64,000 bases of DNA from Amborella trichopoda (lineage: Eukaryota > Streptophyta > Magnoliopsida > Amborellales > Amborellaceae): positions 2,583,185 through 2,647,184 of the forward strand of contig NW_006497083.1 of the NCBI RefSeq assembly GCF_000471905.2. The letters are read 5' to 3'. Below, piece by piece: positions 35,744 to 46,100 of this stretch. The translations under genes and the position numbers were made by a program. The notes below the pieces were generated by a model. It did no database searches. It was not told the origin of the DNA and saw nothing but the letters and a program-made list of their open reading frames with translations. Within the stretch, counting starts at the first letter, position 1. Every line of letters starts with the position of its first letter.

Positions 35744-36709
35744 CCTTATCTTTTCTCTCTCAAAAACAAATTCTTCCTTTTCTTCTTTCTCATCTTTGAA
35801 GAGCTAGGTGAAAATCAAACTAGTCTTCGTCTCTCTCTTCTCTTTTTATCTGTGTTCCATTGAGGAGCTAGGTGAAAACCAAATTAGCTTCATCTCTCTT
35901 TATTTTTCTTTATTCACTTGCATTATGAGGGACTAGGTAAAAAGCAGACTAGCCCTCATTCTTTCAAAAATACATTTTCTCTGAAGAGCTAGTTGAAAGA
36001 CATACTAGCCTTCATTCTTTTTCAAAACATGCATTACCTTTGAAGTACTGGGTGAGAATCAAACCATTCTTCAATTTCTTCTTTCTTTATTACCTTTGAA
36101 GTACTGGGTGAGAATCAAACTAGTCTTCAATTTCTTCATTCTTTATTTCTTTGAAGTATTAGGTGAAAAGCAGACTAGTCTTCAAACTCTTCTTTCGCTC
36201 TTTCTATGTCACCCCTTTTCTTTCTTTCTTTACTGTAAAATATGTACTAGAATCCCTTGTCAACAAGACGCCGTGAGGCTGTCGGATTGACATGGATTCT
36301 TCTACTGTTTTTTTCATTCTTCTTTGAGTACACACGCATGTGTGCACTCACTCTATAACAAGGTGGGGTCTTATGACCCACATCTCTGTACTTTTAATGT
36401 ATGTGTTTGTGTATTTACAAGAAAAGATAAACGGGTCAAGGGAGACGATTCCAATCCAGCCACAGGCCAGAGGGCATTCCATGTGATCTAAGAGGGTGCC
36501 CATGTGAGCTAGCCCGAGCGTGTCACAGATCCACGGGAGGTAAGTCCCGCCTCACGCCCTAATTCATCTCTTATCGGTTGGTACTCCTGCCTGTATTCTC
36601 TTTACGCGATTCCAGAGAGTACGATCTTAGGTCTTAGGTCCATCTCGAACCCGAAACCACATCACCAGGTCATCCCGACCCTGAGGGCAAGATCGAGGCA
36701 TCTAACCAG

Positions 36710-36728
36710 CTTGACGACTCCACTAGGG
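36710..36728 (+). promoter_or_regulatory. Primer binding site, tRNA-Arg-like
   Basis: CTTGACGACTCCACTAGGG directly follows the 5' LTR. It is close to TGGCGACTCCACTGGGG, the complement of a plant tRNA-Arg 3' end and the primer used by Tat/Ogre elements. Two to three mismatches suggest decay. Confidence 0.6.
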
Positions 36729-36960
36729 ACACGCTACCCCATCGTTGGATCATTCTTCTTTGGCTTTTCTTTTCTTTTGTTTCCTGCTTACTATACACAC
36801 ACCTGTCTTCGAGGTTGCTCAATCCCTTCATCCGAGTCGAAGATTTCGTAATCCCCGCACTCGTGAGTCTTATCGGGAACAGGTTCCCCGAACCTCGTTC
36901 CCGACTTTCCTCCTAAGCATTGACTTAGTGTCACACTCCCAGGTCCTGACCTAGATTGAG

Positions 36961-37864
36961 GTGAGGATGGACCTAAAAGTCCCTTACTCCCTACCCCCTT
37001 GTGTTGGTGGACCCTCTGCCAACGTACCTTGCATTAGTGGCACACATGCCACCGCACACATCATGCACCCTACTACCGACAAGTCACTTGCTGATCTCAC
37101 TGCTCGGGGCAATCCAAAGGCCGCCCCTCCCTCTCCTGCGACTGGCAGTTCATCTGTTGTTGCTCATGCGGGTCACCGCAAGGCTACCCCCCATTCTCTA
37201 TCACTTCGGGCTCCTATAACAAGAGGCTCGACACCATGAGGAGGCAACTCTGAAGCCATCACCTCACACATACCCACCAAAGCTAGTAGACCATCCATTC
37301 TAGCTACACTTCGGGGTAACCCTCAGGTTACCTCGAGACACTGTCAGGGTTCGGGTCTTCTTGAGCCTAGCCCTACACATCTTTTGCATGCACATCCCAC
37401 CACTCGAGGCAATCCTCAAGTTACTTCGGGACACTATCATGGTTCAGATCTTCTTTGACATGGCCCTGCACATCTATTGCATGCACACCCCACCACTCGA
37501 GGTAACCCTCAGGTTACTTCGGGACACTATAAAGGTTCAGCTCTTCTTGGACCTGGCCCTACACATCTCTTGCATGCACACCCCACCACTCGGTGCAACC
37601 CTCAGGTTATCTCGGGACACTGTCAGAGTTCAGTTCTTCTTGGACCTAGTCCTGCACATCTCTTTCATGCACACAGCACCACTCGGAGCAACCCTCAGGT
37701 TACCTCGGGGCATTGTCCGGGTTCGGCTTTTCTTAGACCTGGCCTTACACACTCCTTGCATATGCATTGCATTGCTCGGGGCAGCCTTGTTGCTGTGCCT
37801 GCCCGAGCACACGAGGGGGAACCTCCTAGTCACCCCTCCTAACACATGCCTGCTCACTCTGTGA
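36961..37864 (+). pseudogene. Element leader ORF with five 93-bp in-phase repeats
   Basis: From about 37311 to 37790 a 93-bp unit repeats about five times, at roughly 37311, 37405, 37499, 37591 and 37684. Because 93 is divisible by three, two frames stay open across it. One (37361-37864, 167 codons) repeats an ALHISCMHTPPLGATLRL-like 31-residue unit; the other (37477-37842) repeats TTRGNPQVTSGH. The second resembles ARGNPKA in the upstream frame 36961-37239, suggesting it is the ancestral reading. No protein family was recognised. It could be a degenerate extra ORF like that of Ogre elements, or untranslated minisatellite. Confidence 0.45.
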
Positions 37865-38024
37865 GGGATAGTCACATGGCCATTTCATCACACACACTCA
37901 CTCACAGCACCGGACCTCTTAAGGCCGGACATGCTACTCGAGCTCGAGTTGAACCCCAGGTCACTCGAAGTCCTTCTTCAAGGGGCACACATGTGTCAAT
38001 CCCCCCACCGCCCTGAGCACACCT

Positions 38025-39420
38025 TTGCACTATGCACACATACACATATCCAAAACTTTCCCTCGATCAGAGGGCAAAGAAAAGGACACCATTGAAGACT
38101 TCTCTGCGGAAGATGAGAGCCTTTTCTTCCCCCTAACTCCCCTTGATGCGGATGATGCTGGAAAAGCATGGCCTGAGGTGAACATAAAAAAGGTTGCTCG
38201 GGGCAGGATGAAGTCAGTTATTTATAAAGATCCAAGTCCCACTTGGGGTAAAGACGAGCCTACAAACGGGGCAAAGAGCCAGCCTCACCCCAGTGACCCC
38301 GTTAATCCTGAGCCAATTGCGTCATCACGCGATCAGACACCCGAACCCGTTTCAGGTCTGGGCACTAAGAGCAATGGCTTCTTCGAGCAGACTGCGCTCG
38401 GGGCAGGTCATGGGACTGAATCAATTTCCCCTCGACTCCTGTTGAGCCAAAAGGTACTACTGCGGGGCAGTCCCGGTGCCTCAGGTGAGATGGAAGCCGA
38501 ACCCACCAAAGACGTTGTCCATCCTTTGTGGTGGAGAGTTTGATCTATGAAGAGACAGGCTCCCTTTCCATAATACAAAAGAATGATCCACCATTTCCCC
38601 CCAAAGTCTGCCTCAACATCCCAGTTCCCCAAGATGAAGCTGAAAAGAAGACTGGTATTGTTGAGCTACTTCAAGGGTTGGAGAAACTCATTGTCGAGAT
38701 AAACCTTCTGAACAAGAAGGGGACTTTGCCACTGTCCACTCTCCTTCCGTCTTTACATGGATTCATCACAGAATCTTGGAGACATTATGGACAACCATCT
38801 ACCTTGTTGGTTCTAATGATGCGGCCTCCCTCGATGGCTCTCGCCCAGACATTTTTACCTCTTATGAGAACCCGCCACTCTCATTTGAGGACAGCTGCTC
38901 CCCAGTACTCGATAAGATGCACTGCGCCCCTGTTGGCAGCCCTGCTCAAACGTCTCCTCCATGCCCCGGGAATACCACGATTCCCTGCAAAACCAATTGC
39001 TCGCTCTCCCCATGTCCTGAATGCCCCATGTGTACTCTTAAGGATGACGATAGAGGCTTGACGCCCTATGAGAAGTTCATATCACTTAAGGGAAACCATT
39101 CCTTGATGGAGGATGGGATGAGCAACACTCCCTCTGCTGACATGACATCTCCAGCTCCCGAAGACACCATGATTCTTTGTGAGGCTGATGAGATTTCTCA
39201 TCTTAAGGCTACGTTGAGGCTGTTACAAGCCGATATGAGGTCGAAAGATGAAATGATAGAAATCTTGTGCCAAGTGATATCGACGTCTAGTAAGCTTGAG
39301 TGTACCCCCTCGGGGCACCAAGCCCTCTTTATCAGCTCTCAAGCACCGCCCCTAGTCATCGAAACATGGCCATCAAGAGAAAAGCTACTCCCACTCTCTC
39401 CTCCCTCATTGCTAGTCTAG
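38025..39420 (+). pseudogene. Uncharacterised ORF relics upstream of gag
   Basis: Open frames 38025-38543 (172 codons, acidic N-terminal half, KDTIEDFSAEDESLFF) and 38776-39420 (214 codons) are probably broken parts of one reading frame. The second contains a Cys/Pro-rich segment (CPECPMCTLKDDD) and a Leu-rich helical stretch (EISHLKATLRLLQADM). I recognise no family. The position between PBS and gag fits the additional ORF1 of Ogre-type elements or the N-terminal part of gag. Confidence 0.4.
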
Positions 39421-39469
39421 TCTCTTCTCCATCTTTCTTCAAATTGGGTACGGAGGACAAGTAAAAGGT

Positions 39470-39829
39470 ATGATAGCTGAAGCATCAAAAAGATGTGGTG
39501 TCTCAGTGATAGTGAAGCCAAATCGCTACCGGAAGCCTCACCCAACTTATGTTGATCAAACTCTATTGCAGCAAGGAGACCAAAGACTCGGCTTCCCCAA
39601 GTACAATAGTAAGAATTTCCCAGGAAAAAGCCAACACAAGAGTTATTCCTTTGGCAAGTCCATGATCCCCAAGTTGTTTGAAACTCTCTTATCAAAGGGG
39701 GTGATCGAACTACCTACTCCGAAAAGGCCAAAGGAAGTTGGGAGAGATGACGGGCCCAATTATTGCCAATATCATAGGTTATTCGGTCACAAGACTGAGG
39801 AGTGTATTGCCATTGGAGACATCATTTAG
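39470..39829 (+). pseudogene. Ty3/gypsy gag C-terminal remnant with zinc knuckle
   Basis: 119 codons. SMIPKLFETLLSKGVIELP is followed by CQYHRLFGHKTEEC, a C-x2-H-x4-H-x4-C knuckle of the type common in plant Tat/Ogre gag, just before a stop at 39827-39829. Beyond the stop the same frame continues DRIDLIPHESQ, as in related gag proteins. No protease or polymerase follows; minisatellites begin within 150 bp. Confidence 0.7.
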
Positions 39830-39976
39830 GATCGCATAGACCTAATTCCACATGAGAGTCAGTGCCGCACTTTGGTCCGAGCTAAAAGAGCCTAAACTAC
39901 ATAGACATGTTCCAAGCTATATGACCCTAAAACTATAGCACACGTCGTAGTGGCACGACGATTAACTGCATAACAT

Positions 39977-40225
39977 ATGGCCTCGGAGGCAAGACCTTAA
40001 ACCTGCCCTCAGGTCTTGGTGTATGACCATAAAACACACTACTCTTATGGTCTCGAAGGCAAGACCTTAAACCTGCCCTCAAGTCCTGGTATGCGACCTT
40101 CAAACATACCACCCCTATGGTCTAGGAGGCAAGACCTTAAACATGCCCTCAGGTCTCGGCGGATGACCTTAAAATACACCAAATCGACGGTCACGGTGGC
40201 ATGACCTTAAATACGCCTCCGCAAA
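39977..40225 (+). repeat. 70-bp tandem repeat, about 3.5 copies
   Basis: Units start at 39977, 40047, 40117 and about 40187 with ATGG(T/C)CT and contain GGCAAGACCTTAAAC, CTGCCCTCAGGTC and ATGACC. The GACCTTAAA core is shared with the repeats at 41299-41820 and 42130-42235. Confidence 0.85.
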
Positions 40226-40629
40226 AAAAAAGAAAGAGAGGACGGACATGATGAAAACCTTAAAGGGCATCATGGGAAAAAGAGTCGAAAAGAAAAGAAA
40301 GAAAAAAGACAACCATAGTAAAAACTCGCAACAGCACTATGGGCAAAAGTGTCAAAATAAAGGGGGTGTCGTGAAAACCATACGGGGCACCCGCTCTCAA
40401 ATGACGGGCATGTTGATCCTACCCTATAGGTCATCACAAGTAAAAATGTCCTACATCCCTATAGCAAGAGTTAAACTGCGCGACATACAGTCTATTCACA
40501 CGACTATAAATTGCTTACATGTCTCCATGAGGTCCCTCACAAAGAAAAAAATAACATCAAAGTCCAGAAGGTCAAACGGTGATGGGCTAGGTCGGGTTGG
40601 GTTTAGGCCCTAGCCCAAACTTGAACTGA

Positions 40630-41060
40630 GACATACTGTCGAGAGTGTTTTTGCCGTCGAGCCCGGTTTTCTGCCACCGAGCACACTTTTCACCGCCGAG
40701 CGCATTTTCTTCCCCATGCTATCGTCGAGCGCGCCTTTTACTGCCAAGCGCGTCTTTTACTGTCGAGCGCTTTTGCCATGCGCCTCTGACTTCAACAAGC
40801 TATTGTCGAGTGCGCCTTTAGCCGCTCGCTGCCGCTGACCACTTCCATGTCGCATGCTGTCGTGCACTCACCGCCAAGCACGTTCACTGTCGTGTGTACT
40901 CCGCAATAATATGCACCTCGACGATCATTGCCATGAGTGTTCTGTCGCGCCTCGATCACTGCAGTGCGTGCACCTCGATGCCCAATGTTGTGCATACTTT
41001 GCTGTCGCACGCATCTGCCTTCCACAGACTGCCATCGAGCGTGCCACTTCTGTGCTACCG
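40630..41060 (+). repeat. GTCGAGCGC-rich degenerate repeat region
   Basis: Short imperfect units around GTCGAGCGCG and TTTTACTGCC recur at irregular spacing. Open frames here are by-products of high GC content; no protein family was seen. Confidence 0.5.
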
Positions 41061-41298
41061 GGTGCAACCTTCTTTCGCTGCACCCACGCCTTTTGCATGC
41101 ACTTTCGTGTACGCTTTCCCTAACCGGCCCGTCCGTGTGCGCACCACAGGTTCGACCCTCATCACCTTTTCCATCCCCATTGAAGCCATACTCATGCCTC
41201 TTCCACCAACATTAGTAGTCCAATTCTAATCACTAAGGAATCACCCTTGGTCCCTAATCCCCAGTGAGTCCACCTCACATATATGGCGACTTACACCG

Positions 41299-42235
41299 CG
41301 GTCCAGTTGCATGACCTTAAACTGTAGCGTCGGTCCAGTTGCACGACCTTAAACTGTAGCGCCAGTCTAGTTGCATGACCTTAAACTGTAGCACTGATCC
41401 AGTTGCATGACCTTAAACTGTAGTGTTGGTCCAACTACATAATCCTAAAACTATAGTGCACGTCCTACCCGCATGACGTTAAACTATTTCGTGCAGCGGT
41501 CCAGTTGCATGACCTTAAACTATAGCACTGGTCCAGTTGTATGACCCTAAAACTATAGTACACGTCTTGACCGCATGACGTTAAACTGCTTCACACAGTG
41601 GTCCAGTTGTATGTCCTTAAAACTATAGTGCATGTCCTGGCATATAACGATAAACTGCTTCACCCATTGGTCCAGCTGTATGACCCTAAAACTATAGTGT
41701 ACGTCCTGGCCGCATGACGATAAATTGCTTTGCACAATGATCCAGTTGCATGACCTTAAATTGTAACGCATGTCCTGGCCGCATGACACTAAACTGCTTT
41801 GCCTAGGTGCTTGTGGCAAGACCCTAAAAACGCCTCCACACACGTGTGCCCCCTCCGTTGCACACATGCCTTCTCCATGCCTTCCCTAGCCGGCTCGTTC
41901 ACGCATGCATTTAAACACCACCTTCATTCCATCCCTAGTAAGTCTTACCCATGCTCGCGAAACGGTGAGGCATTCCATCATCCATACTCACCGTCAGTTA
42001 ATGGGTCACCCATTATCCACCTTCCATTCAAACACCATTCATCACCCATAGACAGTCTCATTCCATGTCCACCAAATAAGTTAATTCACCACCATACTCA
42101 TTCCATGACCCCCACAGACTGGTCATTCACCACCACAATGGTCCAGTTGCATGGCCTTAAATTGTAGCGCACGTCCTGGCCGCATGACGTTAAACTGCTT
42201 TGTCTAGGTCCCGGAGGCATGACCTTAAACACGCC
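41299..42235 (+). repeat. 32-bp minisatellite built on GCATGACCTTAAACTG
   Basis: Four near-perfect 32-bp units GGTCCAGTTGCATGACC... begin at about 41300. Longer composite units follow, alternating GGTCCAGTTG...CCTTAAACTATAG with GTCCTGGCCGCATGACG...TAAACTGCTT, up to about 41820 and again at 42130-42235. Confidence 0.85.
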
Positions 42236-43150
42236 CCCACAAACACAAAAAAAAAACGGGCATGATGTAAACCCGAAAGGGGAATGCCATGAGCAAAAAC
42301 GACGGAGGAGCATGATCACGAAACCATGAGCAAAAGTATTCCGTAGAATACAAGCAGGGCACAGTGAAAACTCGAAAGGGCTCCATGAGTAAATATGGAA
42401 AGAAGGCAAACACGACCGTCAGGTCATGGGAAAAAACGCCTAATAAAAAGGAAGGTGGTGAAAATCGTATTTATGGCACCACTTCCCTCGGTCCACATGA
42501 AAACCCGAAAGGGCGCTCGGACCAATAAGCAGGTTGATGCAGCGTTCGCCACCATAAGCCGCTCAGCCAACATTTCAAGAAAAATTCGCGGTAGTAAAAT
42601 ACCATGTCGTCGAGACTCAAAAACAAGATCATTCACGAGGCAAGAAACTGTCAATTCAGGCCAAGCAAACCTATTGAGACTGCAAACAACGCCACTCATA
42701 CGTCCAACAGGGTGTAGACATTAAAATCATCCCTCAACATCCACAACAAAGACAAGAAACTGCCAAACCAGGTCAATACCTGCCCACAACAACCAAGGTG
42801 AAGCCAATCAAGGCCGCCTCGACAAAACCCCTCCCTGACCAGACCAGATGTTCTGGAAGCTGCCGACTGGACCCGACAGGATGAGACCTCAAAGGTATTC
42901 TGCTTATCAAAGCAAACATAGCATAGCAGCAAACAACGCCACCAAAAACGTCCAACATGGTGTAGACTTTAAAATCATCCCTCAATGTCTCTTCTCCCCC
43001 CAAAAAAGCCTCTATGTCTGAGCACCTCGGTCACCCTCCGAGAAGCAGCTTCACACAACTACCCCTTCGGCAAACGTGTTGATCTGGTGACCAAGAAGTT
43101 TCTGATTCCGAATGTTACCATTCTTGCTTCTCTCGAAGGATAACATTCGA
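42236..43150 (+). other. Interior of the giant element, degenerate repeats, no gene
   Basis: It contains a diffuse repeat (AAAACCCGAAAGGG and ATGAGCAAAA phrases at 42265-42515) and a direct repeat of about 60 bp, seen around 42668-42745 and 42928-42995 (AACAACGCCAC, GTGTAGAC, TAAAATCATCCCTCAA). No polymerase motif. Confidence 0.5.
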
Positions 43151-43160
43151 CGGGGAAAGC
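43150..43160 (+). promoter_or_regulatory. Polypurine tract of the giant element
   Basis: ACGGGGAAAGC abuts the TGTTTAAGG start of the 3' LTR. Confidence 0.6.
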
Positions 43161-46100
43161 TGTTTAAGGATATTTTTTAACACTTGTATCCTCGTTGCGA
43201 ATAAAGAGAAAGACAATACGCGACTTATGTCTGCAGGTACCAAAATGCCTACGGACTATGAAAGACGTAGGATAATAAGCCATGATCCATACGCGAAATA
43301 TCCAATAGCCTCAGAATGGCCCAAGAAGGTTCAAGAATGTTGATAAAGGTCTCCTAGGAATACCTGTCGAGTTTCATCGCAATCTGAAGAGTTTAAAGCA
43401 GTGCATACGCATAAATAGTTTTGGGGAAATCAACATCTATCGTCCTGAAATGAACCTTATAACTACATCCCGATCACTAGAGCGTAAAATGACTATGTGA
43501 CCACCGCCATTGGATCCGAAACGTTCGAAATCTCCTAGGGATCGAGTTTCGGCTTGATCAGACGTTCCTAAACCAAGTTATGGCCAAATTACCTGAAATG
43601 GGTAGGTCACACACTATTACCGTGCACCCTCAGTAAACGAGTTTCCATTAATGAAACTGTGTTTATGGGTTTTAGGCTCAACTTTGAAAGACCGTATCTC
43701 TCTCATCCAAAGTCGAATCAAGCTCAAATTTTACAGGCGTGTTCATCTCGTCGACCCGAGCATTTTGATATGTGGCACGACCCATGTTGTGGCCTAAGCC
43801 GCGAGAAAAACACTAGAGAAGATCGTGATTCAAGACAAGGTTGCACGTTTTCCAGCAGCAGCACACCTCGATCGAGCAGCTACATCATGGTGCTCACACA
43901 TTGGATTGACCCGAAATTAGACCCATTACGAGCACAAAGTTCGAGGTTTCATCAGAGTCGAACCTCGCATATGATGGACGGTCAGATTCGATGCACGACG
44001 AGTACGAAGTTGTTGCCCTTTCCGGCCACCAGAAACCAAATTCCGACCAAAAGATCAAAAATGGAAAATGGTCATTCGAACACTAAATCAAGCCACATTC
44101 GTTACCAAATTCTCACGACGACTTGCTCATCGATATTCAGAGAAGAAATCATTGAAGAACATCGAGAAACGCGCACAGTCTTGAAACAAAGATCGCATGT
44201 TTCTCGTGGTTTTTTGCACTTCGTGATCGTGGCCCAAAGGCCCGATACGTGGCTTGAAAGTGGTATCAAAATGATCGTCTTCTCGAGCAGATAAATAAAA
44301 GAATCATCTTTTGGCCAAACGAAGACCGAAAAGACCCCGAACCGACCCGAGAAGATCGCAAGAGTTTTTGGGCACAATAAAGACTCAATTGGAATTCTAT
44401 AGATTGTTTGAGCATGAGCAAAATCGTCATTTCCCTCCTTTTTTTAAAAATTTATTTTATTCACCTATTTGTTATTTTTTAACAATTAAGTCAAGTTTTG
44501 ATTGTACATCCATATTTGAAGTCCACTACTATATAAACAAGCACGCACCTCATGTAAAAGATCCCACTTTGGCTTAATAAAATTATTAACAGATAGGTCA
44601 AGTTTTGATTGTATATCCATATTTGGGCCCCACTATTATATTAACATGCACGAACCTCATGTAAAAGACCCCACTTTGGCTTATTAAAATTTTATCTTTT
44701 GTTCACTTAGAGAGAGAGGTGAAATTTTTTTTTGAGTTGTTGCCCCGAGCTCAGAGTAACTCTCTTTTTCTCTCTTCTCTCGCTCCTCTTCTATCTTTCT
44801 CTCCTCTCTTTTCTCTCTCTTCTCCCTCTCTTTTGGGTCGTTCTTCTCTCTCTCTCCTCATTTTCACGGACGGCGGCTACATGTTTTATTAATGCTCACC
44901 CTCTCTTTCCCTCATTTGCTCCCTGCAACACTACCTTCTCCCGATGCACTCTCGCGACCACCTCTGTCTCTCATGCTCCCGCGCGACCATCTCCATCCTG
45001 CAGCACGATCACCTCACTGCCGCGCATCATCCTACACTGCCGCACGACCACCTTCTCCCGGAGCACCCACGCGACCACCTTTCACTGCCGACGTGACCAC
45101 CTCCCATTGCTCTCACTGCCGTGCGCCTCGCCCTCAACCCTGCGGAGCCACTTCCTCATCGCGCAAGTCCTCCATTGTCGAGCCCTCTTCCCATTGCCGT
45201 GCGCACAACCCCTTCTACTGTTGAGCACGCGCACCACCATTGCCGCGCGTTACCATCCCTTCCACCCATCTTCGTCCCTTTTTCTCTGCTGTCCACCTTC
45301 CTGGCCGAGCCCTCTTCTTCAGCCGACAGTTATCCCCCAAACTCAGTGACCTTCCCATCGGCCCACCTGCAACCACTCACAGGCCTCTCTCACGCTGCTC
45401 CACCACCTGCAACTCTCTCACCTCCATCTTTGCCACGTTGCTGCTCTACCACCTGCAACTCTCTTACCTCCGTCACTGAGCCCTCTGCTGCCGCCACCTC
45501 TCTCCGCCACCCATCTCCTCTGCCACCACCTGCCTTCCACCCTCGTCTTTGCTCTTCCTGTCGCCCCCATCTTCTCCTCCATCATCCGTGGCAGTCCAGC
45601 CCCACTGCTGCCAGCTCCGCCCCCTTCTCAGCCTCTCACGAGTTGTCTCAGCCACCTCCCTCTGTGGTAGCTTGCTCGCTACTCTCCAACGCCTTCTACT
45701 CTCCTTCTCCCCCTCAAGGAAAAACCCAATTGACCTCACCGTTCTCTCTCTCTCTCTCTCTCTCTCTAACTTTCTGCGTTTCCCCGTTTTCTTCTTTTTC
45801 ATTTTTTTTGTTTGTCGTCTCGGCTCATTTCGTTTCTCATGCCCCTTTTCGTTCTGTGTTTGTACTTCGTTCACCCTCCCTTTAACAAAAATCCAATAAC
45901 CCCCTCTCACGCTGTCTTAACGAAAGAGTCATTTTTATTTGTTTATTATTATTATAATACTTTGCTTTCTTCCCTTAACCCTCTTTTATTTCGTTACCCA
46001 TTCTTCTCATTCGATCCTGCTCTATTTTCATTTATCTTACTTCATTTCATTTTATCTTTATTTATTTTACTTCATTTCATCCTATTTTATTTTAATCACT

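Larger units (their letters stand above)
35049..36186 (+). repeat. Array of ten short palindromic units, 5' LTR
   Basis: Each unit is about 31-37 bp: an arm like GAAGAGCTAG, a conserved centre (GTGAAAATCAAA, or GAGAGCCAA in the first three), then an inverted arm like CTAGTCTTC. Units are at 35049, 35567, 35644, 35798, 35861, 35924, 35983, 36040, 36097 and 36150, separated by pyrimidine-rich spacers. Arm sequences vary between units yet keep pairing, for example ATGAGGG with CCCTCAT, GAAGG with CCTTC, and TTGAAG with CTTCAA. The array would lie in the RNA leader. Confidence 0.8.
31978..36708 (+). repeat. 5' LTR of the giant element, 4731 bp
   Basis: U3 runs to about 33355. A TATA box lies at 33325-33330 and AATAAAATTTTATC at about 33370. 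The remaining 3.3 kb would be transcribed leader. In order it holds a CT-rich segment (33460-34530), an A/T-rich CATTTTATT segment (34650-35040), three 101-bp repeats, a CT microsatellite and the hairpin array. A 36-37-bp unit (CCCTCAACCCTGCCGAGCC...) is present three times at about 33828-33935, but only once in the 3' LTR. Confidence 0.9.

Noticed and set aside
40792-41229. Overlapping 89-111-codon frames on both strands
   Set aside because: They lie in a GC-rich degenerate repeat inside the giant element; frames open on both strands point to composition, not coding.
39977-42235. CRISPR-like array of regular repeats
   Set aside because: Repeats are adjacent or composite with no unique spacers, in a plant retrotransposon; this is a minisatellite.
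45473-45910. Charged, Arg/Glu-rich minus-strand frame of 145 codons
   Set aside because: It is the antisense of a CT-rich tract (GA repeats read as Arg/Glu); no domain, and it lies in the LTR.
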